From Bacillota bacterium (GTDB taxonomy: Bacteria; Bacillota; Clostridia; Peptostreptococcales; Anaerovoracaceae), in assembly GCA_017626845.1 (NCBI GenBank), contig JAGAHX010000052.1, positions 1 to 46,434 on the forward strand: DNA of 46,434 nucleotides. Direction: 5' to 3'. A program made the translations under genes and the position numbers. Below, in pieces: positions 6,998-14,239 of this stretch (positions within the stretch are counted from its first letter, which is position 1; each line of letters opens with the position of its first letter). A model generated the notes under the pieces. The model searched no databases, was not told where the DNA came from, and was given only the letters and a program-made list of their open reading frames with translations.

Positions 6998-7657
6998 ATG
7001 TCTTTGGATTTTGAAAAGAAAGTGACGATGGATCCTTCCGGATTTGTCGTTTTGGGGGAATACGTGCCCGGAATCGTGCAGGAAATACGATATTACTCCA
7101 CCTATAATTTTATCGGTGACCGCATCGACGGATACGAAGAGCCGGTTGCCTTGTGCACCATCGAAGCGGCAAGAGCCCTGAAAGCCGTCGCCAACGAGAT
7201 GAACGTCTGCGGCTACCGGCTGAAGATCTTCGACGCCTACCGTCCGGCACCTGCCGTGCGGCACTTTGTGCTGTGGGGCATCGAGGATACCGATGTCCGG
7301 ATGAAGCCTTATTTCTATCCGGATCTGCAGAAGACGGAACTGTTCGAAAAGGGCTACGTTGCGAGCAAGTCCAGTCACAGCCGGGGCAGCACCATCGACC
7401 TGACGCTGCTGGACATGAAGACCGGCAAAGAAGTGGATATGGGAGGCCCCTTCGATTTCTTCGGGGAACTGTCGCATCCGGATTTCAAAGGGGTCACAGA
7501 AGAGCAATACGCCAACCGCATGCTGCTGCAGAGCGCCATGGTGCGCTGCGGCTTTGTGCCCATCGACTGTGAATGGTGGCATTTTACGCTGAAGGACGAG
7601 CCGTATCCGGATACGTATTTCGAGTTTCCGGTCAATGCGGAGTATTTAAGACGTTAG
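6998..7657 (+). CDS. D-alanyl-D-alanine dipeptidase, VanX/DdpX type (M15D)
   Basis: The 219-residue protein has the zinc motifs of the VanX/DdpX family: SSHSRGSTID (125-134, ligands His127 and Asp134) and EWWH (192-195, general base Glu192 and ligand His195), plus FDAYRP (78-83). These enzymes hydrolyse free D-Ala-D-Ala; VanX does so in vancomycin resistance, DdpX in peptidoglycan turnover. No signal peptide is present, so it should act in the cytoplasm. No vanA/vanH/vanS/vanR-like genes are in the window, which points to dipeptide recycling and not to glycopeptide resistance. An ACGGAGG stretch precedes the ATG by about 12 bases. Confidence 0.92.
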   Translation: MSLDFEKKVTMDPSGFVVLGEYVPGIVQEIRYYSTYNFIGDRIDGYEEPVALCTIEAARALKAVANEMNVCGYRLKIFDAYRPAPAVRHFVLWGIEDTDVRMKPYFYPDLQKTELFEKGYVASKSSHSRGSTIDLTLLDMKTGKEVDMGGPFDFFGELSHPDFKGVTEEQYANRMLLQSAMVRCGFVPIDCEWWHFTLKDEPYPDTYFEFPVNAEYLRR

Positions 7658-7669
7658 GAGCAAGATAGT

Positions 7670-8125
7670 ATGAAATTAGCAGAAAGCTTACAGGAAAGAG
7701 CGGATCTCAACCGCAAGATCGAGCAGCTCCGCATCCGCATCCAGAACAACGTTCTGGTGCAGGAAGGGGAGAAGCCGGCGGAGGACCCGGACAAACTGAT
7801 GAAGGAACTGGAAGAGAGCCTGGCGCGGCTGGAATATCTCATCCGGCAGATCAACTTAACGAACTGCGCCTATCAAGTCGACGGCCGGACGCTGACCGAG
7901 CTGATCGCGAAGAAGGACGTTCTGCGGGTCAAGCAGAGCGCCTACCGCGATATCCTGTACGCCGCCTCCCAGTCCACGCAGCGGGCCCGGAACACGGAGA
8001 TCAAGATCGTTCCCGTGCTGAAGGCTGCCCAGCTGCAGAAAAAAGCGGATGAACTGGCCAAGGAGATCCGGCTGCTGGACAATACGATCCAGCAGGCGAA
8101 CTGGACGGCCGACCTGATCGAATAG
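7670..8125 (+). CDS. DIP1984-family coiled-coil protein
   Basis: This 151-residue, highly charged alpha-helical protein matches the DIP1984 (septicolysin-like) family: MKLAESLQERADLNRKIEQL at the start, then heptad-like helices and a C-terminal LDNTIQQANWTADLIE. The family has crystal structures but no assigned function; members are usually single-domain antiparallel helical bundles. It starts 13 bases after the VanX-like gene with AGGAGCAAG as ribosome binding site, so it probably ends the eight-gene operon that starts at 3971. A 225-base gap with a structured RNA candidate follows. Confidence 0.85.
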   Translation: MKLAESLQERADLNRKIEQLRIRIQNNVLVQEGEKPAEDPDKLMKELEESLARLEYLIRQINLTNCAYQVDGRTLTELIAKKDVLRVKQSAYRDILYAASQSTQRARNTEIKIVPVLKAAQLQKKADELAKEIRLLDNTIQQANWTADLIE

Positions 8126-8135
8126 TTGTTGCAGA

Positions 8136-8254
8136 CGGTAGTTCTGCAGGGGTGAATATCACGCGGCAGCGGCGGACAGCTGCACCGGTCGCAAGACCAT
8201 CAGTTGGACGAGGGCGGCAGAGCCCGCCCGGGGTTCGAATCCCCGAGAATACCG
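8136..8254 (+). ncRNA. Candidate structured RNA with tRNA-like T-arm
   Basis: A closing stem is formed by CGGTA-TTCT (8136-8145, one bulged G) and AGAATACCG (8246-8254). Directly inside it on the 3' side is a perfect T-arm-like hairpin, CGGGG-TTCGAAT-CCCCG (8229-8245). Upstream within the same domain are four more short perfect hairpins: GTGA/TCAC (8152-8162), GCAGC/GCTGC (8166-8183), GGTC-GCAA-GACC (8187-8198) and GGGCGG/CCGCCC (8212-8229, sharing one base with the T-arm). The total of about 119 bases is too long for a normal tRNA, no seven-base anticodon loop is present, and no encoded CCA follows. It could be an orphan RNA, a decayed tRNA or a leader of the GNAT gene. No promoter was identified. 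Confidence 0.35.
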
Positions 8255-8350
8255 CATGCTCCGATCGCGTATCCACGCATCCGGCATCGCGTATCGCGTA
8301 CGACCAGATATTTGCCTGCAGAACGAGGGAGGGAAAGGGGATTTTTTATT

Positions 8351-8899
8351 ATGCGTTTTGAACCGGTAGAAAAGATCGATAAGCTGGGACGCCGCGTATT
8401 GCTGCGCAGTCCGCAGCTGAGCGACGCCTCTGCGCTCATCGACTATCTGAAGACGACCAGCGGGGAGACGCCGTTTTTGCTGCGCGAACCCGATGAGATC
8501 AGCATGACCCCGGAACTGGAAGGACAGTTTCTGCAGGGCCGTCTGGATGCGGAACGGGAATGCATGGCGCTGGCGGAGGTGGAAGGCCGCATCGCAGGCA
8601 GCTGCAGCGTTTTCCATTCAGCGCCCCACCGCAGGGCAGCCCACCGCTGTGAGATCGGCATCGCGCTGTACAGGGAGTACTGGGGCTGCGGCATCGGCCG
8701 CATGCTGATGGCGCACATCCTGACCCTGGCAAAGGAATACGGCTACGAACAGGCGGAACTGGAAGTGGCTTCGGAGAACACGGCAGCCATCGCGCTCTAT
8801 GAAAGCTTTGGTTTTCAGGTCTTCGGCCGTCTGCCCCGCAATATGAAATACGCCGACGGCACCTATGCGGACATGCTGTGGATGATGAAGATGCTGTAA
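8351..8899 (+). CDS. GNAT-family N-acetyltransferase
   Basis: The 182-residue protein is a single-domain GNAT acetyltransferase. The acetyl-CoA pyrophosphate loop is visible as REYWGCGIGRMLM, preceded by the strand RCEIGIALY and followed by the usual LEVASENTAAIALYESFGFQ. An acceptor cannot be named; related proteins modify small amines or ribosomal protein N termini. The ATG at 8351 is taken as start because GGGAGGGAAAGGGG ends ten bases before it and the conserved domain begins there; the frame is open back to 8204 but that part is the structured non-coding region. The gene stands alone between the RNA candidate and a new promoter at 8926. Confidence 0.87.
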   Translation: MRFEPVEKIDKLGRRVLLRSPQLSDASALIDYLKTTSGETPFLLREPDEISMTPELEGQFLQGRLDAERECMALAEVEGRIAGSCSVFHSAPHRRAAHRCEIGIALYREYWGCGIGRMLMAHILTLAKEYGYEQAELEVASENTAAIALYESFGFQVFGRLPRNMKYADGTYADMLWMMKML

Positions 8900-8922
8900 A
8901 GTATGCAGAAATGCGATCGGTA

Positions 8923-8931
8923 TGCTATAAT
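8923..8931 (+). promoter_or_regulatory. Extended -10 promoter upstream of the small membrane peptide and mltG
   Basis: TGC-TATAAT (8923-8931) is a perfect extended -10 element. No convincing -35 hexamer stands 17 bases upstream, which is normal for extended -10 promoters. It lies 34 bases before the ATG of the 26-residue ORF. Confidence 0.6.
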
Positions 8932-8964
8932 TTCATTTGGTCTTATACCGAGAGGATAACAACG

Positions 8965-9045
8965 ATGAAAAAACACAGATTTTTCGCCTGGGCGACGGTC
9001 TTCTGCTTTCTGATGACCATGGTCACCGGGTACAAGAGACAGTAA
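8965..9045 (+). CDS. Small membrane peptide, 26 residues
   Basis: The ORF encodes a 26-residue peptide: a basic start MKKHR, one hydrophobic segment FFAWATVFCFLMTMVTG and a basic end YKRQ. This is the layout of a single-pass small membrane protein. Support comes from an extended -10 promoter 34 bases upstream, an AGAGGAT sequence about seven bases before the ATG, and a position 16 bases ahead of mltG, with which it should share a transcript. I do not recognise a named family. It could be a cell-division or transglycosylase partner, or a leader peptide; both are guesses from position. Confidence 0.6.
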   Translation: MKKHRFFAWATVFCFLMTMVTGYKRQ

Positions 9046-9061
9046 CGGCAAAGAGGAACGT

Positions 9062-10171
9062 ATGGCTGGAAAAAGAGAAAAGAAAAAGAAGGGCAGCTTA
9101 AAGATCGTCATCCTGCTGCTCATCGTCATATTCGCGCTGATCTACATCATCGCGAGCAAGGTCTACACGGATTATAAAAACTACAACGCGGCGCTGGATC
9201 CGGCCAATACGGAGATGATCGCGGTCACGATCCCGTCCGGTTCGACGACGACAAGCATAGCGCAGATCCTGTACGACAACGGCATTATCCCGGACGTGAA
9301 GAAATTCAAGATGAAATCCCGGCTGAACGGGCTGGACGGCACGTTCCAGGCGGGCGATTACAGTTTCTCTCCGTCCATGACCACGGAAGAGATCATGGAG
9401 CTGCTGCAGAGCGGCCGCAAGGCGGAAGTCAGCTTTACCATTCCGGAGGGCTACACCGTAAAGGATACGGCCGAAAAGCTGGCGGAAGATGGTCTTATCG
9501 CAAGCCCGGAGGAATTCTACGCAGCCTGTGAGGAGGACTGGGAGTCGGTCTTCTGGTTCCTGAACGGGGTCACGAACGAGGCGGATCCCAGCGGCACGGT
9601 CTCGGCGAAGGCAAACCGCCTGGAAGGCTTCCTGTATCCGGAGACCTACCGGGTGCCTGTGGGTGCAGCCCCGCACGACATCGTAGAGCGCATGCTGAGC
9701 CAGTTTGACGCCGTATTTACGCCGCTCTGGCAGGAGGCCGGCGGCACGGACGGCGGCACCGTCAACGGACTTACCGTCCACGAGATGGTGACCCTGGCAT
9801 CCCTGGTCGAACGGGAATCCAAGGCCGAGACGGACCGGGACAAGATCGCATCCGTCATCTACAACCGGCTGAACATCGGCATGAAGCTGCAGATCGACGC
9901 TACGGTGCTCTACGCCCTGGGCGAGTGGAAGGACAGAGTCTACTACAGCGATCTGGAGGTCGATTCACCTTATAACACCTATGCTTATGCGGGTCTTCCC
10001 GTCGGACCGATCTGCTCCAGCGGCGCAGCCAGCATCGAAGGCGCCCTGTATCCGGCAAGCACAAATTATATCTATTACGTGCTGAAAGGGGACGGCTCCG
10101 GCGAGCACAATTTCGCGGAGGACGCGGCGACGTTCGAGCAGTATAAGGCAGAATATCTCAACAGCCTGTAA
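9062..10171 (+). CDS. mltG: Endolytic murein transglycosylase MltG
   Basis: The 369-residue protein matches MltG (YceG-like), the membrane-anchored lytic transglycosylase thought to cut nascent glycan strands near the membrane. The N terminus is basic (MAGKREKKKKGS) and followed by one transmembrane helix at about 14-32, leaving the rest outside. A LysM-like segment covers about 54-120, and the catalytic domain contains EGFLYPETY (188-196) and the active-site glutamate Glu250 in LASLVERES, then YNRLNIGMKLQIDATVLYAL and GLPVGPICSSG. Length is normal. AAGAGGAAC precedes the ATG. It is the last gene of a short operon starting with the 26-residue peptide and ends at a terminator. Confidence 0.95.
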   Translation: MAGKREKKKKGSLKIVILLLIVIFALIYIIASKVYTDYKNYNAALDPANTEMIAVTIPSGSTTTSIAQILYDNGIIPDVKKFKMKSRLNGLDGTFQAGDYSFSPSMTTEEIMELLQSGRKAEVSFTIPEGYTVKDTAEKLAEDGLIASPEEFYAACEEDWESVFWFLNGVTNEADPSGTVSAKANRLEGFLYPETYRVPVGAAPHDIVERMLSQFDAVFTPLWQEAGGTDGGTVNGLTVHEMVTLASLVERESKAETDRDKIASVIYNRLNIGMKLQIDATVLYALGEWKDRVYYSDLEVDSPYNTYAYAGLPVGPICSSGAASIEGALYPASTNYIYYVLKGDGSGEHNFAEDAATFEQYKAEYLNSL

Positions 10172-10193
10172 AAACCGAAAACGATAGCATCAG

Positions 10194-10229
10194 AAGGAGG
10201 CAGTTCCGTTGAAGAACCGCCTCCTTTTT
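10194..10229 (+). terminator. Rho-independent terminator after mltG
   Basis: AAGGAGGC (10194-10201) pairs with GCCTCCTT (10219-10226), with extra pairing AGTTC/GAAC inside, and is followed by a T run to 10229. Its loop carries the -35 element of the next promoter. Confidence 0.85.
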
Positions 10230-10237
10230 GGTATAAT
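10209..10237 (+). promoter_or_regulatory. Sigma-A promoter for the asp23-nusB-xse-isp-dxs block
   Basis: TTGAAG (10209-10214) and TATAAT (10232-10237) are spaced by 17 bases. The -35 hexamer lies in the loop and the spacer in the 3' arm of the mltG terminator hairpin, so terminator and promoter overlap. Predicted transcription starts near 10244. Confidence 0.65.
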
Positions 10238-10277
10238 TAAATTGGTATTTTATTGACTGAATTTTGTTGTACAAAAA

Positions 10278-10637
10278 ATGGACGATCATTCCTTACAAGA
10301 GAAGATGCCGCCGGAGATCGTGTCGATCTGCGCCATGAACGCGGTGCTGCATACGGACGGCGTGTCGGAGATGGCGCCGCTGCCTGCCATGGCGTCTTTG
10401 GGGAAGGATAAGGACGGCGCGAAGGGTGTGCGGATCTCCGAGTCCAAGAAGGGGTTGGAGATCGACGTCTACCTGAACGTCGCGTTCGGCACGAAGATCC
10501 CGGATACCGCCTGGAACATCCAGGAAAACGTCAAGCACAGAGTGGAGGACTTTACGAACCGCAAAGTCTCCCAGGTGAACATACACATCATGGGCGTAAG
10601 CCCCAAAGATGCGAAAGGAAACGAACAAGACCGATGA
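10278..10637 (+). CDS. Asp23/Gls24-family protein
   Basis: The 119-residue protein belongs to the Asp23/Gls24 (YloU/YqhY-like) family. Typical are the start of the domain PPEIVSICAMNAVLHTDGV, the strand LEIDVYLNVAFGTKIP and the helix NIQENVKHRVEDFTNRKVSQ leading to VNIHIMGV. In Firmicutes the YqhY homologue sits next to nusB, as here, and has been linked to control of acetyl-CoA carboxylase; other members are envelope-stress proteins. The ATG at 10278 has no clear Shine-Dalgarno sequence; an ATG at 10305 is the alternative. The stop overlaps the nusB start by four bases. Confidence 0.88.
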   Translation: MDDHSLQEKMPPEIVSICAMNAVLHTDGVSEMAPLPAMASLGKDKDGAKGVRISESKKGLEIDVYLNVAFGTKIPDTAWNIQENVKHRVEDFTNRKVSQVNIHIMGVSPKDAKGNEQDR

Positions 10638-11044
10638 AACGATCCAAAGCCAGAGAACTTGCCATGCAGATGCTCTTCTCCATGGAAGCGAGAAACGACT
10701 TTTCCCCGGAATGCAAGGACGCATTCCTGGAATTCTATCCGCCGGAAAACCAGAAGGACTACGTAAACGGCGTCTATAACGCCTTCGTGGACCACATGGA
10801 AGAGGTGGACAACGCCATCGAGGCCAACTCGAGGCACTGGCACAAAGACCGCCTCGCCAAGGTGGATCTTGCGGTGCTGCGCCTGGCCATCGCGGAGATC
10901 TGCTATCTGAGCGAACCGACGCCGGAGAGCGCAGCCATCAACGAGGCCGTGACCCTGGCCAAGACCTTCGGCAGCGAAGAGTCCGGCAAGTTCGTCAACG
11001 GCGTGCTGGGAAACTTCTCCCGCAGCCGCAAAACCGATGCGTAA
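10634..11044 (+). CDS. nusB: Transcription antitermination factor NusB
   Basis: The 136-residue all-helical protein has the NusB fold signature: an N-terminal basic helix KRSKARELAMQMLFSME and the C-terminal segments DLAVLRLAIAEI and INEAVTLAKTFGSEESGKFVNGVLGNF. NusB with NusE (S10) binds boxA RNA and supports antitermination of rRNA operons. It begins with an ATG overlapping the Asp23-family stop and ends eight bases inside the next gene. The order yqhY-like, nusB, then xseA region follows the normal Firmicutes arrangement. Confidence 0.95.
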   Translation: MKRSKARELAMQMLFSMEARNDFSPECKDAFLEFYPPENQKDYVNGVYNAFVDHMEEVDNAIEANSRHWHKDRLAKVDLAVLRLAIAEICYLSEPTPESAAINEAVTLAKTFGSEESGKFVNGVLGNFSRSRKTDA

Positions 11045-11987
11045 GCTGGTCCTGGGACTGGACACCAGCAACTATACGACCTCTGTCGCCGTAACGGATG
11101 CGGACACGGGAGAGATCCTTGCAGATGAGCGCAGACTGCTTACCGTGAAAGCAGGAGAAAAGGGCCTGCGGCAGAGCGACGCGCTGTTTCAGCACTGGCA
11201 GAACCTGCCGGATCTGCTGGAACGGGTGCTGCCTGTGTTCGGAAGCGAGATCTGCACCATCGCCGTAAGCGAAAGGCCCCGGCCTCAGGAAGGATCCTAC
11301 ATGCCGGTCTTTACGGCGGGCATGCACACGGCCCGGATCCTGGCGGCCCAGACCGGTGCGAAGCTGGTCTGCTGTTCCCATCAGGAGGGTCACATCTGGG
11401 CGGCGGCCCACGGAAACGGCGTCGATCCGGATGGAACGGAGCCGCTTCTTTGCTCCCACCTGTCCGGCGGCACGCTGGAACTGGTGCTGCGAAAGACGGA
11501 CGAGAAGGGGAACGCTGCCTATGAGATCTGCGGCGGCACGAGGGACATCTCTTACGGCCAGCTGCTGGACCGCATGGGGGTGGATCTCGGGTATCCGTTC
11601 CCGGCGGGACGGTCCATAGACGACCTGGCCTGCGGATTTGCGCGAGAAGGGCAAAAAAATCCGTTTTCCCGCGTTTTTACCGAGAAAACGTATCTGAACC
11701 TTTCCGGCCTGGAAACACAGCTGAAATCGCCGAAAATCGGCCTGGCCCTTTCCCGGGAGGCGGCTGCGTATTTCGTGATGGAACGCATCGCGGAGAGCTT
11801 CTGCCGGATCGCGGATGCCGCCAACGGGGAGTACGGCGCCGGACGGGTCCTGGTGACCGGCGGCGTGGCCTGCAGCCGGTTTCTGAGAAAATACTGCAGC
11901 GATAACAAATACGTGTTCGGAGAGCCCCGCCTCTGCAGCGACAATGCGGTGGGCGTGAGCCTCCTCGGAGGTGCTGCGTGCCGTTAA
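11037..11987 (+). CDS. TsaD/Kae1-like (M22) paralogue of unknown function
   Basis: The 316-residue protein has the ASKHA fold of the TsaD/Kae1/Qri7 family. It opens with LVLGLDTSNYTTSVAV (phosphate-1 motif), contains the metal-binding HxxxH as SHQEGH (His115 and His119), and ends with GGVACSRFLR and CSDNAVGVSLLGGAA, equivalent to the GGVxxN and CTDNAxM motifs of TsaD. True TsaD makes the t6A tRNA modification with TsaB and TsaE, genes that are not adjacent here. Clostridia commonly carry this shorter, diverged copy between nusB and xseA, so a second TsaD elsewhere in the genome is expected. Eight bases overlap nusB, ten overlap xseA. Confidence 0.82.
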   Translation: MRKLVLGLDTSNYTTSVAVTDADTGEILADERRLLTVKAGEKGLRQSDALFQHWQNLPDLLERVLPVFGSEICTIAVSERPRPQEGSYMPVFTAGMHTARILAAQTGAKLVCCSHQEGHIWAAAHGNGVDPDGTEPLLCSHLSGGTLELVLRKTDEKGNAAYEICGGTRDISYGQLLDRMGVDLGYPFPAGRSIDDLACGFAREGQKNPFSRVFTEKTYLNLSGLETQLKSPKIGLALSREAAAYFVMERIAESFCRIADAANGEYGAGRVLVTGGVACSRFLRKYCSDNKYVFGEPRLCSDNAVGVSLLGGAACR

Positions 11988-13135
11988 AACCGGTATCCGT
12001 ATCACAACTGAACAGCTATATCCGCCGCATCCTGGCGACGGACCCCATCCTGATGAACCTGTCCGTGAAGGGCGAGATCTCCAACCTGACGAAGCATTCG
12101 GCGGGTCACTGGTATTTTACCCTGAAGGACGAGACGAGCCGCATCAGCTGCTTTCTTCCCAGGGAGCGGGTGCAGACGCTTCGCTACGACATCTCCGAAG
12201 GCATGGAGGTGGTGCTGTACGGCAGCGTTTCCGTCTACGAGCGGGGCGGCAGCTACTCCGTCTACGTGCGCGATCTGGACGTGCAGGGGGAGGGCGCGCT
12301 GAAGATCGCCTTCGAGAACCTGCGCAAGAAGCTGGAGGCGGAAGGACTGTTCGATCCGGCGCTCAAGCGGTCCATCCCGGCGTTTCCGAAGCGCATCGGC
12401 GTCCTCACATCGCCCACGGGCGCAGCGGTCCACGACGTCATTACGACGGTAAAGCGCCGCAATCCCCTGGTGGACGTGCTGGTCTATCCCTGTCTGGTGC
12501 AGGGGGACGGTGCGGCGGCCAGCATCGCGGAGGGCTTATCGGAGATGAACCGCCTATTCCCGGATCTGGACGTGATCATCGCAGGAAGGGGCGGCGGTTC
12601 TGCGGAAGACCTGTGGAGCTTTAACGAGGAGATCGTGGCAAGGGCGATCCGGGCATCGAAGATCCCGGTCATCTCTGCGGTGGGTCACGAAGTGGACGTT
12701 ACCATCGCGGACTATGCCGCCGATCTGCGGGGCGCGACGCCTACGGCGGCCGCGGAACTGGCGGTCCCCCACATGGCGGCCCTCATCGACACGCTCCAGT
12801 TCTATACGCCCCAGCGGCTGTACGAGAACCTGCGGAGCGGATTCGAAAACTACGGGCTTAAGCTGCAGCGTCTGAAGGAGAGCGCAGACGGCAGCATACA
12901 GAATATCCTGCAGCAGGCGGAGCATCGCCTGATGCGGCTGAAGAGCGACGCGGATCTGTCCGATCCGCGAAACGTGCTCCAGCGGGGCTACGTCATGGTG
13001 CAGGGAGAAGACGGTTCCTGGATCGACAGCGCCGGCCGGCTGCGGCCGGGGGAGAAGGCTGCCCTGCAATTCGCGGACGGCACCGTATTCGTACTCGTAC
13101 AGGAGGTGAAAGCGCATGAAGAAAAAGAAGATTGA
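11978..13135 (+). CDS. xseA: Exodeoxyribonuclease VII large subunit
   Basis: The 385-residue protein is XseA, the catalytic subunit of exonuclease VII, which degrades single-stranded DNA from both ends to oligonucleotides. The N-terminal OB-fold (about 5-100, SVSQLNSYIRRILATDPIL, then GEISNLTKHSAGHWYFTLKD) precedes the catalytic core with RIGVLTSPTGAAVHDVI, IAGRGGGSAEDLWSFN and SAVGHEVDVTIADYAADLRG-ATPTAAAE, all well preserved. A coiled-coil tail ends in VLQRGYVMVQ. GTG at 11978 is the start, with GGAGG at 11967-11971. The last 20 bases overlap xseB. Confidence 0.95.
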   Translation: MPLKPVSVSQLNSYIRRILATDPILMNLSVKGEISNLTKHSAGHWYFTLKDETSRISCFLPRERVQTLRYDISEGMEVVLYGSVSVYERGGSYSVYVRDLDVQGEGALKIAFENLRKKLEAEGLFDPALKRSIPAFPKRIGVLTSPTGAAVHDVITTVKRRNPLVDVLVYPCLVQGDGAAASIAEGLSEMNRLFPDLDVIIAGRGGGSAEDLWSFNEEIVARAIRASKIPVISAVGHEVDVTIADYAADLRGATPTAAAELAVPHMAALIDTLQFYTPQRLYENLRSGFENYGLKLQRLKESADGSIQNILQQAEHRLMRLKSDADLSDPRNVLQRGYVMVQGEDGSWIDSAGRLRPGEKAALQFADGTVFVLVQEVKAHEEKED

Positions 13136-13343
13136 GGACATGACGTTCGAAGAAGCGCTGCAGGCCTTGGAAACTGCGGCGGACAGCCTCCGCAGCGGTG
13201 GGCTGTCCCTGGAAGAAAGCGTTTCGGTTTACGATAATAGTATTCTGTTATATAACCATTGCAAAGGCATTTTAGATAACGCGAAACAGAAGATCGAGAT
13301 CTACCGCCCTTCTGACGGCACCCTGGAGGCTATGGAAGAATGA
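13116..13343 (+). CDS. xseB: Exodeoxyribonuclease VII small subunit
   Basis: This 75-residue helical hairpin protein is XseB. It has the family pattern MTFEEALQALETAADSLRSG-GLSLEESVSVYDNSILLYNHCKGILDNAKQKIE. Several copies wrap the coiled-coil arm of XseA. AGGAGGTGA precedes the ATG, and the gene overlaps xseA by 20 and ispA by four bases, so the three are translationally linked. Confidence 0.95.
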   Translation: MKKKKIEDMTFEEALQALETAADSLRSGGLSLEESVSVYDNSILLYNHCKGILDNAKQKIEIYRPSDGTLEAMEE

Positions 13344-14239
13344 ACAGTCCCGAATTCAACCGCTTAAGAAACCTGATCAACGACCACATCCTGGACTTTA
13401 TGCCCGTGATCGACCAGAAAGTCAGCACGCTGTACGACTCCATGCGCTACAGCCTGACGGCGGGCGGCAAGCGCATCCGCCCGGTCCTGATGATGTCCGC
13501 CGGCCTGATGTGCGGGGAAAAGGAGGAATTCCTGCTTCCCTTCGCCTGCGCCGCGGAATACATCCAGACCTATTCGCTCATCCACGACGACCTTCCGGCC
13601 ATGGACAACGACGATTACCGGCGCGGCATGCTCACGAACCACAAGGTCTACGGCGAGGACATCGCCATTCTGGCGGGGGACGGGCTCCTGTCCGCGGCCT
13701 ACGAGATCATGACCAAGCACATGCTGCTGTATCTGGATGACCCGGGCAAGCTGAAGCGCATGACCCGCGCAGCGTTCGAACTCACGAAAGGGACCGGCGT
13801 GCGCGGCATGGTGGCAGGACAGGTGGCCGACGTAGAGAACGAGGGGAAGGCCTGCTCCGAAGAGATGCTCACCTTCATCCATGCCAACAAAACGGCGGCC
13901 TTCATCAAGAGCGTTACGCTGGCCGGAGGCTATCTGGGCGGCGCGGATGAACCGACGCAGTCGGATCTGCGCAGCTACGGCGAGCACGTGGGCCTGGCGT
14001 TCCAGATCGTGGACGATATCCTGGATATCATCGGAGACGAGAAGACGCTGGGAAAGAAGACCCACGTGGATGCCCAGCTGGACAAAGCGACGTTCCCGGC
14101 GCTGTACGGGCTGGATAAGTCGATCGAACTGGCGATGGCTCACCTGACGAAGGCGAGAGAAGCCATGGAAAAGTATTATGACGAAGCCGAGGTCTTTAAC
14201 GCGATCATCGACTTCCTGGAATCAGAGATCATACAATAA
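13340..14239 (+). CDS. ispA: Polyprenyl (farnesyl/geranylgeranyl) diphosphate synthase
   Basis: The 299-residue protein is a trans-prenyl diphosphate synthase. It has GGKRIRPVL, the first aspartate-rich motif DDLPAMDND (with the two-residue insertion typical of bacterial farnesyl synthases), GTGVRGMVAGQ, and the second Asp-rich motif FQIVDDILD. Length and the neighbours xseB and dxs agree with IspA, which condenses IPP with DMAPP and GPP to give FPP for undecaprenyl and quinone synthesis. Start ATG overlaps the xseB stop; its stop codon TAATG overlaps the dxs start. Confidence 0.94.
   Translation: MNSPEFNRLRNLINDHILDFMPVIDQKVSTLYDSMRYSLTAGGKRIRPVLMMSAGLMCGEKEEFLLPFACAAEYIQTYSLIHDDLPAMDNDDYRRGMLTNHKVYGEDIAILAGDGLLSAAYEIMTKHMLLYLDDPGKLKRMTRAAFELTKGTGVRGMVAGQVADVENEGKACSEEMLTFIHANKTAAFIKSVTLAGGYLGGADEPTQSDLRSYGEHVGLAFQIVDDILDIIGDEKTLGKKTHVDAQLDKATFPALYGLDKSIELAMAHLTKAREAMEKYYDEAEVFNAIIDFLESEIIQ

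Noticed and set aside
6998-7657. Vancomycin resistance locus
   Set aside because: The VanX-type dipeptidase is alone; no vanA, vanH, vanR or vanS homologue lies nearby.
8187-8254. Canonical tRNA gene
   Set aside because: The T-arm is perfect, but no matching seven-base acceptor strand is found at normal distance, the D-arm-like stretch pairs badly and no seven-base anticodon loop exists. Kept only as a structured RNA candidate.
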